DNA of 64,000 nucleotides from an uncultured Pirellulales bacterium (GCA_938015445.1 CALLPE010000007.1:87871-151870); one strand, 5' to 3'. Positions 1 through 8,451 are shown, counted from the stretch's first letter. The notes: generated by a model from the sequence alone, not told the origin. Made by a program: numbers and translations.

Positions 1-140
1 TGCAAGACCGTCACCAGCCGGTCCTGGTACCGCACCACCAACTCCTCGAAGGCGGCGGCATTGCCGTCGCGCACCTCGAGCATCAACCGCACATCCGGGT
101 CGAGCGCGTAGCGGCGGGCGGATGATTCGCTAACGACCAC
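1..140 (-). CDS. ECF-type RNA polymerase sigma factor, N-terminal fragment
   Basis: The reverse strand from a GTG at 140 reads an open frame that leaves the window at position 1. After about 12 residues it has LDPDVRLML, then RDGNAAAFEELV and RYQDRLV, the pattern of sigma-70 region 2 (the RNA polymerase clamp-binding helix) in planctomycete ECF sigma factors. About 46 codons are visible; regions 2.3 to 4 lie outside. The frame stays open upstream to a TGA at 195-197 without an ATG, so GTG is the likely start, although no good ribosome site precedes it. The family recruits polymerase to alternative promoters, often with an anti-sigma partner that would lie to the left. Family is fairly sure; subfamily cannot be assigned. 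Confidence 0.75.
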   Translation of the reverse strand, partial: MVVSESSARRYALDPDVRLMLEVRDGNAAAFEELVVRYQDRLVTVL

Positions 141-356
141 GGTAGTTCTCGTCGTAATTGACTGGCAGAGCGCCGACGGATCGCCGTCAACAACTCACCT
201 ACTAGTGTAGTCATTAAGCGCCATCAAGACCAGCCACGCATGCTGTCGCCCGGTACGTCCCTACAGTGGTAAACACCCAAACCGCCCCTCGGTTTCTTGA
301 GAAACGCCCCAGTTCATTGACAGATGCGTGGCATTGGCCAAAAAGGCGAGCAGCCC

Positions 357-1448
357 TCAATCTCGACGCGCAGCCGCTTGCCCAGTCTTCCCAGAACCAG
401 TATGCGGAACATCACACAGTCGCCGGCGCAATTGGCCACAGGCGGCGTCGATCTCGGCCCCCTTGCGGCGGCGAACGTGCACCGCCAGCCCGGCCCGCTC
501 CAACACTTCCACAAAGCGGCGCAGCCCCAGCGGAGAGGGTCTACGGAACTCCAGGCCAGCCACCGGATTGTATGGTATGAGGTTGATCAGCGACGGTCGG
601 CCGGTCAACAGTTGGGCCAAGCGCCGGGCGTGTTGCTGTCGATCGTTCACGCCGCCCAATAACACGTACTCGTATGTTACCCGGCGACCAGTACGCTGGA
701 AATAGTAGTCCGCCGCTTCCATAATCGCCGCGATGCCGATATTGCGATTGGCAGGCACCAGGCGGTTTCGCAAATCGTCGTCGGGCGCGTGCAGCGAAAC
801 GGCCAAATGGTATTGGCAATCGGCATCGGCCAGGCGGCGGATGCCCTCGGGCAAGCCCACGGTCGAGATGGTGACCCGCCGTGCGCTGATGCCCAATCCG
901 TGCGGCGAACTGGCGACCTCCAATGCCGGCAACAATGCGTCCAGGTTGGCCAGCGGTTCGCCCATCCCCATTACCACCACGTGGCTTAATCGCTCTTCGG
1001 CCGTCAGCCGGCGCTGTAATAGAAGCATTTGTTCGATTATTTCGCCGGTGGTGAGATTGCGCACCACGCCTTCCAGCCCGCTGGCGCAAAAGACACATCG
1101 CATTGCGCAGCCGACCTGCGTGCTGATGCACACCGTGGCGTGTTGCCGGTCGTCGCGCAGCAGGACGCATTCGATGCGCTGGGCATCGGCCAGTTCCAGC
1201 AACAGCTTTTCGGTTCCGTCTTCGGCCCGCTGGTGGGCGACAATCCTGGTGCTCCACAGCCGGAAGTTGGCGGACAGTTCGTGCCGCAGCCGCTTGGGAA
1301 GATCGCTCATCTGCTCGAAGCTTTCCGCCCGACCGGCGAATACCCAGTGGCGCAGTTGCACAGCCCGGTATGAAGGCAATCCGCGCTGGGCGCACCAGGA
1401 TTGCCATTGTGGCCAGGGGATGTCGAGCAAATGGGGTAACGTGTTCAC
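357..1448 (-). CDS. rlmN: Dual-specificity 23S rRNA/tRNA adenine-C2 methyltransferase RlmN
   Basis: Radical-SAM enzyme that methylates C2 of A2503 in 23S rRNA and A37 of some tRNAs. At 363 residues it has the usual length. The CxxxCxxC iron-sulfur motif is C114, C118 and C121 (GCAMRCVFC). GMGEPL follows, and the C-terminal GAEIDAACGQL carries the second catalytic cysteine, about C337. An N-terminal accessory domain (LPSYRAVQLRHWVF) precedes the barrel. I chose GTG at 1448 because homology begins immediately after it; ATG at 1550 would add 34 unfamiliar residues and neither start has a good Shine-Dalgarno. A 13-base repeat (CGGTCGGTTTTTT) occurs just upstream of both candidate starts. It is the last gene of the run that begins at 3448. 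Confidence 0.93.
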   Translation of the reverse strand: MNTLPHLLDIPWPQWQSWCAQRGLPSYRAVQLRHWVFAGRAESFEQMSDLPKRLRHELSANFRLWSTRIVAHQRAEDGTEKLLLELADAQRIECVLLRDDRQHATVCISTQVGCAMRCVFCASGLEGVVRNLTTGEIIEQMLLLQRRLTAEERLSHVVVMGMGEPLANLDALLPALEVASSPHGLGISARRVTISTVGLPEGIRRLADADCQYHLAVSLHAPDDDLRNRLVPANRNIGIAAIMEAADYYFQRTGRRVTYEYVLLGGVNDRQQHARRLAQLLTGRPSLINLIPYNPVAGLEFRRPSPLGLRRFVEVLERAGLAVHVRRRKGAEIDAACGQLRRRLCDVPHTGSGKTGQAAARRD

Positions 1449-1552
1449 GGTCGGTTTTTTGCCACGGTGCTTGTTGCAGCGGCCTGGCGCGATGCAGCTT
1501 TGCGCCGTGTCCGCGGTCGGTTTTTTCCCGATGTAGTCATCCACGTACATCC

Positions 1553-2506
1553 TTAGCGCAGCCCGGCGGCGAGCCACACCAGCGCGCCGATCAGCAGCCA
1601 TGCCGACGGCGGCAACCGGCGCCGAAGTGGAGCAGTAATGCAGATGGCAACCAACGCCCCACCGCAAATTACCGCTGCCGCGCCCGTGCCGAACTGGCCG
1701 CCGATGCAACCGGCCGATAGCCAATATGGGTCGGCCCGAACGCTGGGCAAAGATAGCCGAGATTGCGTGCCCCGGGCATCGACCTTCTGCTGTGTGTGGC
1801 TCGCGGCTGGCGCAGTCGCAGTTGGACAGTCCGCCGCTGGCTGACGCATTCTGGCAACCGACCGGCGCACTGTACTGCCGATGGCCGCGCTGGCCAGCCC
1901 GAAGGTCATCCCCAGCGCAAGCCCCAGCAGAGTATCGCACACAGCGGCCCAGCGGCCGTCGGCCGGGAACCACCTTGTCGTCGGATGTGCCTGGGGCCAC
2001 GCAACCGCCGCTGCTACAGCCAGCACTAGCGCCGGCACGAACAACCGCACAGGCGGACGGCCTTTATCGTATTCTATCAATGCCGCGGCCAGCACGGTGC
2101 TCAACACGAACACGTCGACCAGAAATGTGGCGACTAACTCCGGCATGGGTCGATGTGGCACGATGCCCGCTTCTGCCGACCGCACAATCTGCCCCCACAA
2201 GTTCTCCACGCCGGAGAAAAGCTCCAACAGGCCAACCGTCAGAAACACTGCGGCGGTAAGCGATTCGACCACCGGGTATCGGGCCGAAATCGGCGCGCCG
2301 CACCGGCGGCATTTGGCACGCAGCACCAGCCACGAGAGCACCGGGATGTTGTCGTACCAGGCAATGGGTCGGCGGCAGGCTGGGCAGTGCGAGCCGGGCC
2401 AAACGATACTCATGCCGCGCGGCAGCCGATACACCACCACGTTCAAAAAGCTGCCCACCAGCGCCCCTATGGCGAACGTCCATAGAGCTAACAACAACCA
2501 ACCCAT
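1553..2506 (-). CDS. Prepilin peptidase (A24/PilD-like) homologue with degenerate catalytic half
   Basis: Polytopic membrane protein, 317 residues. The N-terminal part is classic type IV prepilin peptidase/N-methylase: [15 protein letters not shown], then paired cysteines C41/C44 (CPAC) and C66/C69 (CRRC) around [11 protein letters not shown]. PilD enzymes cleave and methylate type IV pilins and pseudopilins at the membrane. The C-terminal half is odd. At the position of the first catalytic aspartate (normally LID) there is LIEYD, with Glu145, and no GxGD motif for the second aspartate is visible. An insert of about 50 polar residues separates the last membrane segments. Start at ATG 2506 has AGAGGA 10 nt upstream; an ATG at 2563 would add 19 residues. 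It follows the RraA-like gene by 57 bp. It may be inactive or mechanistically altered. Confidence 0.75.
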   Translation of the reverse strand: MGWLLLALWTFAIGALVGSFLNVVVYRLPRGMSIVWPGSHCPACRRPIAWYDNIPVLSWLVLRAKCRRCGAPISARYPVVESLTAAVFLTVGLLELFSGVENLWGQIVRSAEAGIVPHRPMPELVATFLVDVFVLSTVLAAALIEYDKGRPPVRLFVPALVLAVAAAVAWPQAHPTTRWFPADGRWAAVCDTLLGLALGMTFGLASAAIGSTVRRSVARMRQPAADCPTATAPAASHTQQKVDARGTQSRLSLPSVRADPYWLSAGCIGGQFGTGAAAVICGGALVAICITAPLRRRLPPSAWLLIGALVWLAAGLR

Positions 2507-2563
2507 CCGCGGTGATTCCTCTCGCCAGCGCCGTCCGGCTGAACCGAACTGCTGTGGTAGCAT

Positions 2564-3448
2564 TCACTCCACCGAGGCATCCGACGGCATCCCCAGCCTC
2601 TGGTACAGTTTGCGGCGGCTCGCCTTATCGCCTTCGAGTACTTGGCGAGCGTACTGGGCCACTTCTTCAGCGTGCTGGCGCGGCACTATGACCACTCCGT
2701 CGCCATCGGCTACTACCACATCGCCGGGAACGACCAGCGCACCGCCGATCACCACCGGCCGGTTGACCGATTCGATCTGGTTCCGGCCCGGCCTGATGCC
2801 GCGTCCGGGCTGCTTGTAGTACAGTGGCACCCGCTGGGCGATGATCTCATCGGTGTCGCGTGCCGTGGCATTGGTCACCACGCCCACGCAGCCGCGCAGC
2901 TTCCAGGACAGGATGTTGTTCGAGCCGATCGAGCCGACGTCGGCCCCCAGCGCGTCTTCGATCACCAGCACGCTCCCTTTGCGAAGCAGCGGCACGAACG
3001 GCTCCGACGACAGCTCGCGGTACCATTGGCCCACCGCTTTGTCGAACTCAGCAGACTGTTTGCGGCCGATGGGCGGTTTATTGGTGGGTACGTACCGGGC
3101 CGTAACGGCGATGCCCACAATACGATGGGTGAACTTTTCGGTATCGCGCCACAAGGGCCGTATGTCGGCGGAGACCAGGCCGATGTTCTGTAGCCCTGCC
3201 TTGTCCATCCCATCGCACACGTCAGCCACCCGCAAGCCCGCAAAAAGCTTCAGCAGCTTCTCATCTTCTTCCTGCGAGTAAACCGGCGTAGAGATGAAGT
3301 TCTTGCCGGCGCGAAGCTCAGCTTCGTCCGCCGCGGGCGTCGACTGCTCGGCGGCTGCCGCTACACAGCACAGTGCCAACACGCTCGAACCGACAACGCC
3401 TTGCAATACCCGATTGCTAAAACTGGCGAAACTGGCAAACGCTCTCAT
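2564..3448 (-). CDS. Exported RraA/HMG-aldolase family protein
   Basis: 294 residues. The central region carries the RraA fold markers: VADVCDGMDKAGLQNIGL, an ALGADVGSIGSNN loop, a GCVGVVTNATARD segment and VVIGGALVVPGDVVVADGDGVVIVP. The family includes 4-hydroxy-4-methyl-2-oxoglutarate/oxaloacetate aldolases and the RNase E inhibitor RraA; older annotations call it a dimethylmenaquinone methyltransferase. In contrast to those cytoplasmic proteins it starts with a hydrophobic leader (about residues 10-34, ending CCVAAAAEQ), so export to the periplasm is inferred. ATG 3448 is chosen because AGGAG lies 7 nt upstream; ATG 3487 lacks such a site. It is first in a minus-strand run with the prepilin peptidase homologue and rlmN. 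The substrate is unknown. Confidence 0.82.
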   Translation of the reverse strand: MRAFASFASFSNRVLQGVVGSSVLALCCVAAAAEQSTPAADEAELRAGKNFISTPVYSQEEDEKLLKLFAGLRVADVCDGMDKAGLQNIGLVSADIRPLWRDTEKFTHRIVGIAVTARYVPTNKPPIGRKQSAEFDKAVGQWYRELSSEPFVPLLRKGSVLVIEDALGADVGSIGSNNILSWKLRGCVGVVTNATARDTDEIIAQRVPLYYKQPGRGIRPGRNQIESVNRPVVIGGALVVPGDVVVADGDGVVIVPRQHAEEVAQYARQVLEGDKASRRKLYQRLGMPSDASVE

Positions 3449-3643
3449 CGGCGATTCTCCTATGCTAAGCGGCGGTTCTGTCATCAACCGGACCGTGTAA
3501 AAAGGGCCAACTGGTCAAGCGAGCAAAGCGAACCCCCTCGTCCGATTTGCCCCCTGATCGGCTCGGCGACTGCACCGCCTTTACGCAACGTCGTCATTCT
3601 TGCAATTTCTTCTTGCAATTCCCGCTTATGGTCCTCGTGGGCA

Positions 3644-3649
3644 TTATAA
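3644..3649 (-). promoter_or_regulatory. Candidate -10 box for the RraA-like/prepilin peptidase/rlmN run
   Basis: On the minus strand this is a perfect TATAAT in the 442-bp gap between divergent genes at 3448 and 3891. No convincing -35 hexamer is found at 16-18 bp, so the assignment rests on the -10 match alone. The leader would be nearly 200 nt. The rest of the gap shows only a short direct repeat (TCTTGCAATT twice near 3598-3620). Confidence 0.3.
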
Positions 3650-3855
3650 CGCACTAGCAGATGCCATGCCCTTGTTTCGCAGCGCAACGGGCGCAGTGGC
3701 TGCGATGCCCCAGCGGCAACCGTCGTCTGCACGCCTGCCGCGCGGAGCCGGTTGCGTGGTGGCCGGGATAGTCCAGCGGAGCCACTCTGCCCGCGCCTAT
3801 CTTGCTGGCGCCACCCTGGCGTGTGCTGCTAAAACTACCATGGTGGCGTGTACTG

Positions 3856-3884
3856 CTGACGCCGCCATCGACGCAGCGTACAAT
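3856..3884 (+). promoter_or_regulatory. Candidate promoter giving a leaderless transcript
   Basis: CTGACG at 3856-3861, a 17-bp spacer, then TACAAT at 3879-3884. The predicted transcription start falls within a base or two of the ATG at 3891, and no Shine-Dalgarno precedes that ATG, so the mRNA may lack a leader. Confidence 0.45.
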
Positions 3885-3890
3885 ACGCCC

Positions 3891-4187
3891 ATGAGCCAGT
3901 CGTACTCGAGCGAAGTTGTCCCCCTGATCTGTGCCCGATGCGCCACGCCGGTTACGCCCGGCCAAGGCGACGCATATCTGGTGCGGATCGAAGCCCTGGC
4001 TGACCCCACCCCGCCCAGCTTCACTGAAGAAGACCTGCACCGCGACGCGCACCGCGAAGTGGCCCGGCTGATCGAGCAGATGCGTCACCTTTCGGAACAA
4101 GAACTGATCGACCAGGTGTACCGGCGGATGATCTTCTGGCTGTGCGGCCCGTGCTTCCGCTGCTGGATCAAAGCCCCGGTGGGGTGA
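3891..4187 (+). CDS. Small CxxC-pair protein of unknown function
   Basis: 98 residues, no signal peptide, no membrane segment. It opens with VVPLICARCATPV and ends with LCGPCFRCWIKAP, so a CxxC near residue 14 and a CxxCxxC-like cluster near the C-terminus could form a zinc-binding site. The acidic helix between (HREVARLIEQMRHLSEQELIDQVYRRMIFWL) looks like a protein-protein contact. It resembles short conserved planctomycete hypothetical proteins, but I do not know a function. The reading frame extends upstream to 3600, but that part is low-complexity and unlike protein; ATG 3891 is preferred because a promoter-like element ends seven bases before it. The next gene is 258 bp downstream on the same strand. 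Confidence 0.7.
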   Translation: MSQSYSSEVVPLICARCATPVTPGQGDAYLVRIEALADPTPPSFTEEDLHRDAHREVARLIEQMRHLSEQELIDQVYRRMIFWLCGPCFRCWIKAPVG

Positions 4188-4280
4188 CAATCGTCGGCCG
4201 ACTGCGACGTGTTTACGGATACACCATCAAGACACCAACGACTTTGGCGAGAACATGTTTTGCGAATGTAGGCTGTCGGC

Positions 4281-4370
4281 GTATGCCGGCGCAATTGCCG
4301 AGCGTTTTTAACAGTCACACGTTCTGCTCGCGGTAGCATTTCAGGAGTATGCTGGCGCAATTGCCGAGCC
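4281..4370 (+). repeat. Direct repeat, two 24-27 bp copies 66 bp apart
   Basis: Copies at 4281-4306 and 4347-4370 share GTATGC(C/T)GGCGCAATTGCC followed by GAGC. They lie in the gap upstream of the THEP1-like gene and each contains CAATTG. They are not contiguous, so this is not a simple tandem array. Confidence 0.7.
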
Positions 4371-4445
4371 GTTCGAACGGTTGAATTGGTGACTTTGCGT
4401 CTTGGCGGAGCGCTGGCGACCGCCGACACTCGACAAGGGACTGGG

Positions 4446-5078
4446 ATGAACCGTTCGGCCCCACGACTGTTGCTTACCGGTGCACCGGGCTGCGGCAAGA
4501 CGACGGTGCTCCGCCGCACCGTGGAGTTGCTGCTTGCGGTTCCCTCGCCTGGCAGTACTGCGGCCGGCCAGTTACAAACGTCAACCGAACCGCTGCTAGC
4601 GTCTAAAGTCGCTGCGGCAGCGGGGATCGTCGGGTTTTATACCCAGGAGATTCGAGAGCATGGCCGACGGTTGGGATTCGATGCCGTGGGGTTGCGGGGT
4701 AGCCGCGCGGTGATGGCGCACATCGGATTTCGGGGCCAGGCCCAAGTGGGTCGTTACGGTGTCGACCTGGCAGCGTTCGACTCGCTGCTCCGCGCCGAGC
4801 TGACCGCCGGGGACGGCGAAATCCAACTGGCGGTAATCGACGAAATCGGCAAGATGGAGTGCTTCAGCAGCTTGTTCGTCGAGTTCGTCGACCGACTCCT
4901 GGAAAGCCCCGCCGCCCTGCTGGCCACCGTGGCTGCCAAAGGGGGCGGACTGATCGCAGCGGTCAAACTGCGGCCGGACGTCGAGCTGACCACTGTCACT
5001 ACCACCAACCGCGACCGCCTGCCGCAACAACTCGCTGAAAACTTGCGCACATACCTGGCCCAGCGCGCTGGCCGATGA
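4446..5078 (+). CDS. THEP1-family P-loop nucleoside-triphosphatase
   Basis: 210 residues. Walker A is GAPGCGKT at residues 12-19 and Walker B is QLAVIDEIGKME around residue 132. The DEIGKME signature, together with FYTQEIREHGRRLGFDAV in between, is diagnostic of the THEP1 group (nucleoside-triphosphatases characterised from thermophiles; in vivo role unclear). The C-terminal part ends in TVTTTNRDRLPQQLAENL, also typical. ATG 4446 is chosen because homology starts there and AAGGGA lies just upstream; ATG 4386 would add 20 unfamiliar residues. A stretch of about 15 extra residues (PSPGSTAAGQLQTS) interrupts the domain after the P-loop helix and is probably a surface loop. It is probably cytoplasmic. 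No functional link to its neighbours is apparent. Confidence 0.85.
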   Translation: MNRSAPRLLLTGAPGCGKTTVLRRTVELLLAVPSPGSTAAGQLQTSTEPLLASKVAAAAGIVGFYTQEIREHGRRLGFDAVGLRGSRAVMAHIGFRGQAQVGRYGVDLAAFDSLLRAELTAGDGEIQLAVIDEIGKMECFSSLFVEFVDRLLESPAALLATVAAKGGGLIAAVKLRPDVELTTVTTTNRDRLPQQLAENLRTYLAQRAGR

Positions 5079-5493
5079 AACTCGCCGGGGGCGTCATTGC
5101 CCGGTTTCGTCAGTCCCGGCGCACAGACGCCCCCCACAGTGAGCCATAAAACCAAATAGCAAGACCGAAAAAGAACCGAAAAAGATCAGCAACCGGCGGT
5201 ACCGAAAAACAGCAGCAACCAGCGCTGCGTCTGCCTATCGAGTCGGTACATCTGGCTGGCTATCGGCACACCTGGCCGGTAGGTCGAAGGCCCTCGAGTG
5301 GCACGGCCGGCTTAGCCAGGCGTGCGCGATGTCGTTGCTGCATCCCACAGTGGATGAGCGCCTGCAAAACACCCCTTTGTCTTCCAGCGCCTACAAACGA
5401 CATGCCTACAAGTGCCGGGGGTGGAAAATACTTCCCGCCCACCTACAGGGCCGACGTCCACGCCGCCCAGCCGCTATTCCGGCCGGTTGCCCG
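5079..5493. other. Intergenic region with A-rich repeats and one imperfect palindrome
   Basis: No gene is supported in these 415 bp between convergent genes. At about 5165-5215 ACCGAAAAA occurs three times. At 5300-5325 there is an imperfect palindrome, GGCACGGCCGGCTTAGCC then AGGCGTGC, a member of the family also seen at 5887-5953. Confidence 0.6.
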
Positions 5494-5697
5494 TCAAATC
5501 TTCTTCTGCTGCACCAATCGGGCGAAGTGCTCGAACGAGCGGTCGTAGGTCCGCTCGGCCTCGGGCGGGAAGCAGCAGCCGGGCAATTGTCGGGCGCGGA
5601 GATGATACGCCAGACAATCGCAGCAAATCCCCTTCCGCGAACAGGGATCATAACTACACGTGCAGTTCTTCAAATTCTTGGCTTGCTTGCATTCCAT
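5494..5697 (-). CDS. DUF6485 family small cysteine-rich protein
   Basis: 67 residues with nine cysteines (C3, C12, C14, C19, C25, C26, C28, C41, C42). The order MECK, NCTCSYDPC, RKGICCDCLAYHL, QLPGCCFP and TYDRSFEHFA matches the short DUF6485 proteins found across anaerobes and planctomycetes, whose cysteine spacing suggests a bound metal or iron-sulfur cluster. No function is established. ATG at 5697 is preceded by AAGG 11 nt upstream. There is no leader peptide, so it is cytoplasmic. It is the last gene on the minus strand of this block, 390 bp from its upstream neighbour, so probably transcribed alone. Full family length; nothing looks truncated. Confidence 0.85.
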   Translation of the reverse strand: MECKQAKNLKNCTCSYDPCSRKGICCDCLAYHLRARQLPGCCFPPEAERTYDRSFEHFARLVQQKKI

Positions 5698-6087
5698 AGG
5701 CAGTAACCTTGCACCTTGACGGATCGACCCACTGTTGGCTTTATTGCCTGGGGCTGCGCGCCGGCAATCGGCCGGTTGCTAGCGTAGTTGGCTTTTCCCG
5801 GCGAAAGGCACAATTGTGCGCGCAGCAGAACGCGCAATTGTACACCAAAACCCCCGCATCGCCCAGCCGTGCAAAAACAACAAGCTGGCACGCCTGGCTC
5901 ATCCAGCCGTGGGATAACAGCCGGGTGGCACGGGCGGCTTATCCAGCCGTGCCGCTTACTGGCCCGTGCTAAGCTGCAAGCCAAATCATAACAGCACTGC
6001 CGGCTTGTACGGCAGTTCGGGCCAACCGATGCTCCGGAAGTGCTATCGGCGATAAAGGTGCCGCGACAGCCGCGCTTGCCACGGTAG
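5698..6087. repeat. Intergenic region with two copies of a GGCACGGCTGG-type palindrome
   Basis: Two neighbouring imperfect inverted repeats, 5887-5912 and 5927-5953, have the form GGCACG-CTGGCT-AT-CCAGCCGTGCC. The second pairs GGCACGG with CCGTGCC at its ends. Related copies lie at 5300-5325, 8371-8392 (half) and 34734-34759. They resemble transcribed or mobile palindromic elements rather than terminators, since no T-run follows. CAATTG occurs at 5811 and 5835. No gene is supported here. Confidence 0.6.
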
Positions 6088-6984
6088 TCAGTCGCCGCCT
6101 TGGGCAATTGCCCGAAACATGGCCGCTGCATCCAGCAGCCAACCGTCGCTGGTCAATACCCATTGCTGCGTCAGTCCGATTGAGCGGCGGGAATCCAGTT
6201 CGACCTTCACATACAGCACTGCTCGGTCGTGGTGCTTTTGAATGGTTTGCAAGGAAATGTCGGCTTGTACGGCAGTGGAGTCGTCGAGGGCTGGTAAGGC
6301 CGGGTGCCAAAAAGCCAGCCACCGTTGTAGGTACTCGTGCTGGTCCGGCAGGACGAACCGGGCGGCTTGTTCAAGGCGACCTTGGAGGCAAAGCCGGGTG
6401 AATTGTCGCGCGGCTGTGTCCACGTCGGACTGCGACGCCCGGGAGCCCGACGCAGTTGACCGCCCCATCAGCCCGAAGTACACGCTCGCCAGTGCGACAA
6501 GCCCCACGACCACCCCGACAGCGGCCGCCGCGAACAGCCGGCGGCGTTGTGCGACGGCGTGGCCACGTCCGGCCGACCGGCTGCGAATTGCCGCAGGGGA
6601 GGCTTCGCTACCGGTTGCTACGCCGCTGGCATTCAGCTCCAAGTGGGTCTCGCAGGCCGGACAGGCAATTGCGGTGGGTAATAGCCGCTCGGGCAAAGCG
6701 TCTTGGTGGCGACAGCGGGGACAGGTGAACTTCACGCTCCGCGATTGGCGTTCAGAAACCAGATGGCCAGTGCGGTCCATCCAGAATCGCGTGCGGCAAT
6801 TGTAGCAGCGCATCACCCGCGCCAGCTTCGCCCACATCACCCAGCCCGAGGCTCCACACTCCGGACAAGCGAAGTCCACTCGCAAGTGGCTGCCGGGCGG
6901 GGGTTTGTCTGCGCCACCGGACAGCGGCGGAGGGTCGTCTGTGTCGGCAACGGCATAATCTTGCTGATGTGCGTGCGTTTTCAC
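6088..6984 (-). CDS. Zinc-ribbon single-pass membrane protein of unknown function
   Basis: 298 residues. The N-terminal half holds four CxxC knuckles: C40/C43 (CPEC), C60/C63 (CYNC), C88/C91 (CPRC) and C108/C111 (CPAC), enough for two zinc ribbons. A basic stretch (RSRSAGRGHAVAQRRR) leads into one membrane segment at about 150-172. The C-terminal domain of about 120 residues (TAARQFTRLCLQGRLEQAARFV, DRAVLYVKVELDSRR, QQWVLTSDGWLLDA) looks like a small alpha+beta fold of the NTF2/DUF4440 kind and would face the periplasm with the ribbons in the cytoplasm. The start is GTG (6984) with a weak ribosome site. I know no function; the layout suggests sensing or scaffolding. Confidence 0.72.
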   Translation of the reverse strand: MKTHAHQQDYAVADTDDPPPLSGGADKPPPGSHLRVDFACPECGASGWVMWAKLARVMRCYNCRTRFWMDRTGHLVSERQSRSVKFTCPRCRHQDALPERLLPTAIACPACETHLELNASGVATGSEASPAAIRSRSAGRGHAVAQRRRLFAAAAVGVVVGLVALASVYFGLMGRSTASGSRASQSDVDTAARQFTRLCLQGRLEQAARFVLPDQHEYLQRWLAFWHPALPALDDSTAVQADISLQTIQKHHDRAVLYVKVELDSRRSIGLTQQWVLTSDGWLLDAAAMFRAIAQGGD

Positions 6985-7059
6985 AGTGGCGCCTGATTAG
7001 TCATCGAAACTTCCTTCCGCTCGTTCCGCTTGTTGCGCTGATTGGCGACATTAGCGCCC

Positions 7060-7090
7060 TGTGGGCGTTGCTGATTCACTAACGCCCACA
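7060..7090. promoter_or_regulatory. Perfect 10-bp hairpin between two minus-strand genes
   Basis: TGTGGGCGTT at 7060-7069 pairs exactly with AACGCCCACA at 7081-7090 across an 11-nt loop. It lies 63 bp after the DUF1559 stop and 75 bp before the zinc-ribbon start. No T-run follows on either strand, so it could be a weak terminator, a processing site or an operator. Confidence 0.5.
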
Positions 7091-7152
7091 AGTGCGTCCG
7101 CCCGGTTGCTCGAAAAGATTCGGCTGGTTGGCGGAGCCTGTGAGCCGGACGC

Positions 7153-8127
7153 TCAATTGCGATTCGGGTCGCAGGGGGCTGGGTTGCGGTCGGTGCCCGT
7201 CCCGCTGAAATACTTATTGGTCACCCCATTGCGGTTGAACGAACCATCCAAGTTCATCGAGTAGCCCAGATCTTCCGGGGTCATCGAAGCCGTGTGCCCG
7301 TCCAAAAACACCACGTTCGCCCGTCCGGAATGCCGCGGCTCGACTGGGCACATGCGACTGTTGGCGGTGCAATGGTCCGCGCCGTAATGGGCATTGGTGA
7401 AGTTTATGCCGTCGCGGGTGTAAGACCGGGGAGGATCGAGCGTGTAGCCGTGATTGCCAACGGAATTGATCAGCCGCTCGGCTGCGCTGTAGGGCAGTCT
7501 TTCGCGCGCCGGCCACTCCCCGGCAGACCCCAACGAATCGCCAAATAGTACAGTCATGTGCGCGGCGGCGACGCTGCTCTCGCTAACCGGAAAACAGGCG
7601 TACTGTGCCCCGGGCAATTGGCTGGGGTTGTCGGAGTACTTGGGCCGCGAATTGCCCAAAAACTGATAATTGTACCCGTAACCAAGACTTCGCACCGCGA
7701 CACGCTCCGGCGCATTCGGACAAATGAATATCCGATTCGTCACTACTGCCAAGTCGTCGTCGATCCTTCCGGTGGACTGTTGAATCTGCCGGAGCTGGTC
7801 CAGGTCGAACACACCCTGGGCGAACTCGCTTAGCAAGCTAGGCCAACGCGGACGCATGACCTCCACCGCCTCTGCATCGTTGAAACGAATAACCACACGG
7901 CGAGTAGCATCGGGCCACCGGAAGGGTGGCAAAATGCCATTGTTGACTCCCGCGAACTGCATTGTCGCCAGATAAAGCTGCCGCAAGTTGCTCAAGCATT
8001 GGGTCGAGCGAGCCGATTCCCGCGTGGTGGCAAGCGCTGGCATCAACAAACCTATTAGCACCAAAATGATGGCAATGACCACCAACATCTCGACCAAAGT
8101 GAAACCCCGCCGAGTCGAACCGTACAT
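7153..8127 (-). CDS. DUF1559 prepilin-like protein (H-X9-DG type)
   Basis: 324 residues. The N-terminus [27 protein letters not shown] is a type III/IV prepilin leader: cleavage after Gly of GFTLVE, with the hydrophobic helix that follows packing in a pseudopilus. The C-terminus has [13 protein letters not shown], the H-X9-DG motif that defines the DUF1559 family, which is hugely expanded in planctomycetes. Between them is [22 protein letters not shown], also typical. Processing would need a prepilin peptidase; the only candidate in this window (1553-2506) lacks clear catalytic residues. ATG 8127 has AAAGGGA 7 nt upstream. The gene stands alone. Likely an inner-membrane or surface-anchored structural protein. 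Confidence 0.92.
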   Translation of the reverse strand: MYGSTRRGFTLVEMLVVIAIILVLIGLLMPALATTRESARSTQCLSNLRQLYLATMQFAGVNNGILPPFRWPDATRRVVIRFNDAEAVEVMRPRWPSLLSEFAQGVFDLDQLRQIQQSTGRIDDDLAVVTNRIFICPNAPERVAVRSLGYGYNYQFLGNSRPKYSDNPSQLPGAQYACFPVSESSVAAAHMTVLFGDSLGSAGEWPARERLPYSAAERLINSVGNHGYTLDPPRSYTRDGINFTNAHYGADHCTANSRMCPVEPRHSGRANVVFLDGHTASMTPEDLGYSMNLDGSFNRNGVTNKYFSGTGTDRNPAPCDPNRN

Positions 8128-8451
8128 AACCTATCCCTTTCCAAAAATGAAAAACCTTGAGGAGTTAACCACGCATACTATTGGCTATTTGCTAGCTGGC
8201 GAACGCTCGTCTGTAGCTGGTGTGCTTTCGCCCGTGGGACAAACGCTCTTAGCTTGCGGTCACGCATACTTTCAGCGCTATCTGCTCTATGGCAAGCAAC
8301 AAACCGCCACTACCGACCCGCACATCAGCCATCGCGCGGGTCAACGCTTTAAGCACCGGCCAGACTAAGCGGCTAAGCTAACCAGCCGTGCCACCGTGCG
8401 GATGTGCGAATATGCTGAAGGCCTGGTTACTTGTTTTTCACTTGCTGGTGA
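8128..8451. other. Intergenic region, half palindrome only
   Basis: 324 bp without a supported gene. At 8371-8392 GGCTAAGCTAACCAGCCGTGCC resembles one arm of the palindrome family seen near 5.9 kb. A/T content is higher near 8130-8200, upstream of the DUF1559 gene, but no promoter hexamer pair is convincing. Confidence 0.5.

Noticed and set aside
1449..2000. Extension of the rlmN frame to a 547-codon ORF
   Set aside because: The first 184 codons overlap the prepilin peptidase gene antiparallel in phase and show no RlmN or other protein character; the family starts after GTG 1448.
3600..3890. N-terminal extension of the small CxxC protein
   Set aside because: Low-complexity, Ala/Arg-rich, no ribosome site, and it would bury the promoter candidate at 3856-3884.
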